Position numbers and translations under genes: made by a program. Under the pieces are notes generated by a model. The model did no database searches. It was not told where the DNA came from and worked only from the letters and a program-made list of their open reading frames with translations. This document shows positions 5,950 to 8,159 of a stretch of DNA of 8,159 nucleotides, one piece after another. The stretch comes from an uncultured Clostridia bacterium (GTDB taxonomy: Bacteria > Bacillota > Clostridia > Oscillospirales > Acutalibacteraceae), in assembly GCA_947174455.1 (NCBI GenBank), contig CAMWIZ010000028.1, positions 1 through 8,159 of the forward strand, written 5' to 3'. The first letter of the stretch is position 1. Each line of letters opens with the position of its first letter.

Positions 5950-6150
5950 TTAATCCTTGGATTTATAGTACAGCATACAATGACAAAAGCCCTCAAATTC
6001 CGGGTCTGCCACCTGCTCCCTAAATTCCTTGCACATACACTTGTTTTCCTCTGTTATCTCCACCCGACAGGGGCAGTATCCGTTTTTCTTCTTCAAACCG
6101 TCCTTTATCATCGCCACAACTTCTTTATCCGGGTTAAGTTTAATTGCCAT
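5950..6150 (-). CDS. Ferredoxin:thioredoxin reductase catalytic subunit-like protein (66 aa)
   Basis: FTR passes single electrons from reduced ferredoxin through a [4Fe-4S] cluster to a disulfide, which reduces thioredoxin. The N-terminal LNPDKEVVAMI, then YCPCR and FCHCMLYY, match the family. Six cysteines lie in three CxC pairs: C26-P-C28, C38-M-C40 and C56-H-C58. By analogy with the chloroplast enzyme, C26, C38, C40 and C56 would hold the cluster, and C28 with C58 the redox disulfide. In the plant enzyme the middle pair is nearer the last; here it is nearer the first (9 and 15 residues apart instead of 16 and 8, figures from memory). It is shorter than the ~110-aa plant subunit, and no variable subunit gene is nearby. 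Its ATG lies inside the end of the thioredoxin gene (11-base overlap), so translation is probably coupled. The Shine-Dalgarno is weak (GGTGG, within the thioredoxin coding sequence). Confidence 0.9.
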   Translation of the reverse strand: MAIKLNPDKEVVAMIKDGLKKKNGYCPCRVEITEENKCMCKEFREQVADPEFEGFCHCMLYYKSKD

Positions 6151-6460
6151 TACTATCAGCCACCATTTTCAAAATTTCTGATTTGTTCTGAACACCGATT
6201 ATCTTGCCGACAGCCTTGCCACCCTTAAAGCACACCAGTGTTGGTATAGCACTGACATCAAACATAGTGGAAAGCTGGGGTTCTTCATCAACGTTGACTT
6301 TTCCGACCTTAATGTCTTTATTCTCGTCCGCAATCTCATCTATAACAGGACCAAGCATACGGCACGGTGCACACCACTCTGCCCAAAAATCCAATAAGAC
6401 AGGCTCGTTGCTTTCTATAACCTCCGTTTCAAAATTTTCCGATGTGATTTTCATTGCCAT
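6140..6460 (-). CDS. trxA: Thioredoxin (106 aa)
   Basis: A cytoplasmic thiol-disulfide reductant with the complete thioredoxin fold. The active site is W29-C30-A-P-C33-R, with alanine where most thioredoxins have glycine, a variant seen in clostridial thioredoxins. The buried aspartate D24 (LLDFWA) and the cis-proline P73 (AIPTLVCFKGG) are present, and an extra cysteine (C77) follows. Length is normal. AAGGAG is 7 bases before the ATG. A strong promoter lies 80 to 110 bp upstream. The next gene overlaps it and encodes its likely reductase, so this thioredoxin is probably charged by ferredoxin rather than, or in addition to, NADPH via a flavin thioredoxin reductase. Confidence 0.96.
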   Translation of the reverse strand: MAMKITSENFETEVIESNEPVLLDFWAEWCAPCRMLGPVIDEIADENKDIKVGKVNVDEEPQLSTMFDVSAIPTLVCFKGGKAVGKIIGVQNKSEILKMVADSNGN

Positions 6461-6542
6461 GGTAAATCTCCTTACAACTTGTTTTTATATTTTATAACTA
6501 AGTCTTTATTATGCACAATTTATGCTAATTTTATTTGTGATA

Positions 6543-6571
6543 ATTATATCAGATTGCAACTATGTTTTCAA
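6543..6571 (-). promoter_or_regulatory. Promoter of the thioredoxin-FTR-patatin operon
   Basis: On the minus strand TTGAAA (6571-6566) and TATAAT (6548-6543) are 17 bp apart. Start near 6536 leaves a leader of about 75 nt. No obvious redox-regulator site is recognisable. Confidence 0.75.
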
Positions 6572-6774
6572 GTTATTTCGACACCTTTTGAAGGGGTATA
6601 CGAAGGTAATAAATATGCAGCCTAAACATAATCCCAAAGATTATGCCGCACCTACTCCACGCTCAATACTTTAAAATCACTTTTTTGTATATTCCGCATA
6701 ATATAATATACACTATAATTCTGAGGAAATACCGCTCAATTACACTGCCCCGCCCAATTAAGAGTAAAAAACTG
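6572..6774. other. Intergenic region between divergent thioredoxin and CDF promoters, with two inverted repeats
   Basis: No gene is seen. CATAATC (6627-6633) and GATTATG (6639-6645) form a perfect 7-bp inverted repeat with a 5-bp gap. GTATATT (6687-6693) and AATATAC (6705-6711) form another with an 11-bp gap. Either might bind a regulator of the flanking promoters, but the second is pure AT-rich sequence and could be chance. Confidence 0.4.
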
Positions 6775-6802
6775 TTGACAAAACGAAATCTTGTGTTATA
6801 AT
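6775..6802 (+). promoter_or_regulatory. Promoter of the cation efflux gene
   Basis: TTGACA (6775-6780) and TATAAT (6797-6802) are exact consensus hexamers with a 16-bp spacer. Start near 6809 gives a leader of about 110 nt, long enough for control elements. The palindrome AGAAAGCTTTCT lies in the leader at 6827-6838. Confidence 0.8.
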
Positions 6803-6885
6803 ATCGGTTAAACTCTTTTTTACGGAAGAAAGCTTTCTATCTTCTCATTTAATTATTTACTTATTCACCCATTCAACGATTTATT

Positions 6886-6911
6886 CGTCAATTCCCCGAT
6901 TTGACGGGAGG
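6886..6911 (+). promoter_or_regulatory. Leader hairpin abutting the CDF ribosome binding site
   Basis: CGTCAA (6886-6891) pairs perfectly with TTGACG (6901-6906), and the last base of the hairpin is the first G of the GGGAGG Shine-Dalgarno (6906-6911). The loop contains TTCCCC, able to pair alternatively with GGGAGG. It could limit ribosome access; no known riboswitch class is recognised. Confidence 0.35.
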
Positions 6912-6918
6912 TTTGCTT

Positions 6919-7794
6919 ATGAACGAAAATAACAGCCGCATTGCTATGCGTGTTTCTAAAGTAACCATTGCGGCAAATATGGTTCTTTCTGTTCTGAAAT
7001 TTTTCGCAGGGATTGCTGCACATTCAACTGCTATGATATCCGATGCGGTTCACTCTGCCTCAGATGTTTTCAGCACGTTTATTGTAATTGTCGGATTTAA
7101 GCTGAGCGGTAAAAAGCCAGACAAGGAACATCCTTACGGTCATGAACGCATGGAATGTGTTGCCAGCATTGTGCTGGCGGTAGTTCTGCTTATTACCGGC
7201 TTGGGTATAGGTGCAAGCGGTATCAAAACTATATTTTTCTCTGATCGCACAGATATTGAGATACCCGGACTTATTGCACTAATAGCTGCACTGCTTTCCA
7301 TAGTTGTGAAGGAATGGATGTACCACTACACGGTAAGGGCAGCTAAAAAGATAAACTCCGGCTCGCTCAAGGCTGACGCTTGGCATCACCGTTCTGATGC
7401 GTTGTCATCTGTGGGTGCGTTAATAGGCATAGCAGGAGCAAGGCTTGGTTTTCCGATTTTAGAGCCGATTGCAAGCTGTGTAATATGCCTGTTTATTATT
7501 AAGGCAGCAGTAGAAGTGTTTATGGACGCTGTTGACAAAATGGTGGATAAAGCCTGCGATGATGAAACCACAACCGCCATGAGTGAAATTATACTTCGGC
7601 AAGAAGGCGTAAAGTCCTTAACAGAGCTTCAAACCAGAATGTTTGGTTCAAAAATTTATGTAGACGCTGTAATCTCTGTGGACGGAAGTATCCCCCTTAC
7701 ACAGGCTCACGGTATTGCGGAGAAAGTTCACAACAGCATAGAGGGTGCCTTTCCCCTTGTTAAGCACTGTATGGTGCACGTTGACCCCTGCTGA
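6919..7794 (+). CDS. Cation diffusion facilitator transporter, probably Zn2+ type (291 aa)
   Basis: A cytoplasmic-membrane antiporter that exports divalent metal ions against protons, normally as a homodimer. Six membrane helices fit: about 13-33, 37-60, 80-104, 115-133, 161-178 and 182-200. Transport-site motifs are H45-x3-D49 in helix 2 and H156-x3-D160 in helix 5, the HD-HD pattern typical of Zn2+ (and related) transporters rather than the DxxxD of Mn2+ types. D68, H71 and H75 (DKEHPYGHER) match the interface site of E. coli YiiP. A cytoplasmic metal-sensing domain of about 85 residues follows, ending in HCMVHVDPC. The ATG at 6919 is used, 7 bases after GGGAGG; an upstream in-frame TTG at 6901 precedes that site and is unlikely. 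Substrate cannot be fixed from sequence. It is transcribed alone from the 6775 promoter. Confidence 0.95.
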   Translation: MNENNSRIAMRVSKVTIAANMVLSVLKFFAGIAAHSTAMISDAVHSASDVFSTFIVIVGFKLSGKKPDKEHPYGHERMECVASIVLAVVLLITGLGIGASGIKTIFFSDRTDIEIPGLIALIAALLSIVVKEWMYHYTVRAAKKINSGSLKADAWHHRSDALSSVGALIGIAGARLGFPILEPIASCVICLFIIKAAVEVFMDAVDKMVDKACDDETTTAMSEIILRQEGVKSLTELQTRMFGSKIYVDAVISVDGSIPLTQAHGIAEKVHNSIEGAFPLVKHCMVHVDPC

Positions 7795-7898
7795 ATAAAA
7801 TCTGTTGTTAACCATAGCAAGATAGTACGTTTACGGTGCTCGGCTCTCTTTTACAACATAAAAAATATACGGTGCAATACAAATTTTGTAAACACTAC

Positions 7899-7927
7899 TT
7901 GACTTTTTACGCACTGTATAGTAAAAT
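7899..7927 (+). promoter_or_regulatory. Promoter of tRNA-Leu
   Basis: TTGACT (7899-7904) and TAAAAT (7922-7927) are 17 bp apart. The tRNA begins 18 bp after the -10 box. The -10 box lies exactly at the start of the loop of the inverted repeat 7912-7940. Confidence 0.7.
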
Positions 7928-7940
7928 ATTCTATACAGTG
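7912..7940. repeat. Perfect 10-bp inverted repeat bracketing the tRNA-Leu -10 box
   Basis: CACTGTATAG (7912-7921) is the exact reverse complement of CTATACAGTG (7931-7940). The 9-bp centre (7922-7930) contains the TAAAAT -10 hexamer. Its arms cover the spacer and the transcription start, so a bound dimer would block the promoter. No regulator is identified. Confidence 0.7.
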
Positions 7941-7945
7941 TCCTT

Positions 7946-8033
7946 GCCGGTGTGGTGGAATAGGCAGACACAAGGGACTTAAAATCCCTCGAACCACAAA
8001 TTCGTACCGGTTCAAGTCCGGTCACCGGCACCA
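7946..8033 (+). tRNA. tRNA-Leu (anticodon TAA)
   Basis: The 88-nt class II tRNA has acceptor GCCGGTG paired with CACCGGC, anticodon loop CTTAAAA between GGGA and TCCC, a long variable arm (CGAA...TTCG), a GGTTCAAGTCC T-arm, discriminator A and encoded CCA. It reads UUA, a frequent leucine codon in AT-rich genomes. Confidence 0.96.
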
Positions 8034-8074
8034 CAGCCTTGTAAAGTCGTTTGTGACTTGCAAGGCTGTTTTTT
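8033..8074 (+). terminator. Terminator of tRNA-Leu
   Basis: ACAGCCTTG (8033-8041) pairs with CAAGGCTGT (8061-8069), and inside it AAGTC pairs with GACTT, followed by a T-run. The first stem base is the A of the tRNA's CCA end, so the hairpin abuts the gene directly. The 85 bases beyond it show no clear gene. Confidence 0.9.
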
Positions 8075-8159
8075 GCGTGAATAACGTTTTGCAGCACACC
8101 CTTGCGAAGTTTCATTTAAGTAAAGTAAGCAGCTTTATACCACCCGTCCGATTCATGGC

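Noticed and set aside
5980..6497. Two plus-strand frames (5980-6228 and 6204-6497) opposite thioredoxin and FTR
   Set aside because: They are antisense shadows of strongly supported genes and have no recognisable domain.
6901..6918. TTG start six codons upstream in the cation efflux gene
   Set aside because: It precedes the GGGAGG ribosome binding site that fits the ATG at 6919.
7912..7940. LexA/SOS box
   Set aside because: CTGTATA...TATACAG resembles half-sites of the enterobacterial SOS box, but the spacing is too long and Gram-positive LexA boxes use GAAC/GTTC.
7831..8115. 94-codon minus-strand reading frame
   Set aside because: It is the antisense of tRNA-Leu and its promoter; VTGLEPVRICGSRDFKSL is a well-known spurious peptide from tRNA genes.

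Overview
The window looks like a chromosomal stretch from a low-GC Gram-positive anaerobe, probably a clostridial gut bacterium of the Ruminococcaceae/Oscillospiraceae type. The reasons are strong AGGAGG ribosome binding sites, near-consensus TTGACA/TATAAT promoters, encoded CCA ends on all four tRNAs, and a ferredoxin-linked thioredoxin system. The taxon is an inference. A mobile element occupies the left 40 percent and ordinary chromosome the rest.

Positions 1-3407, mobile DNA. The first ~53 bases look like the outer end of an IS3-family insertion sequence whose body lies off the left edge. Next come degenerate GTGTA repeats and a frameshifted, 5'-truncated remnant of a phage/plasmid D5/P4-type primase-helicase (207-610). 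A small regulatory module follows: an unknown 92-aa gene and a 66-aa helix-turn-helix gene on the minus strand, facing away from a 219-aa XRE repressor on the plus strand. The divergent promoters have near-consensus boxes and start points only about 13 bp apart, and perfect inverted repeats lie across them, so this resembles a phage- or satellite-type decision switch. A full-length tyrosine integrase follows the repressor and points at a tRNA cluster. The element is therefore probably integrated at or beside the 3' end of tRNA-Thr. No second attachment site lies in the window.

Positions 3408-3701 hold a three-gene tRNA operon on the minus strand (Trp-Asp-Thr) with a consensus promoter and a terminator hairpin. 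The next ~320 bases contain no convincing gene.

Positions 4034-6571 are minus-strand chromosomal genes. From one promoter run thioredoxin (WCAPC), an overlapping 66-aa ferredoxin:thioredoxin reductase catalytic subunit, and a patatin-like lipid hydrolase. A separate two-helix membrane protein with a TPR repeat follows. The first two genes form a coherent electron-transfer pair, ferredoxin to FTR to thioredoxin. The link of the patatin to redox is by position only.

Positions 6775-8074 are on the plus strand: a cation diffusion facilitator (probably Zn2+ type) with its own promoter and a leader hairpin next to its ribosome binding site, then tRNA-Leu(TAA) with promoter and terminator. The tRNA-Leu promoter's -10 box sits in the loop of a perfect 10-bp inverted repeat.

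I do not see an unmistakably new system. The best leads are the divergent switch, the compact FTR with displaced cysteines, and the tRNA-Leu promoter palindrome.
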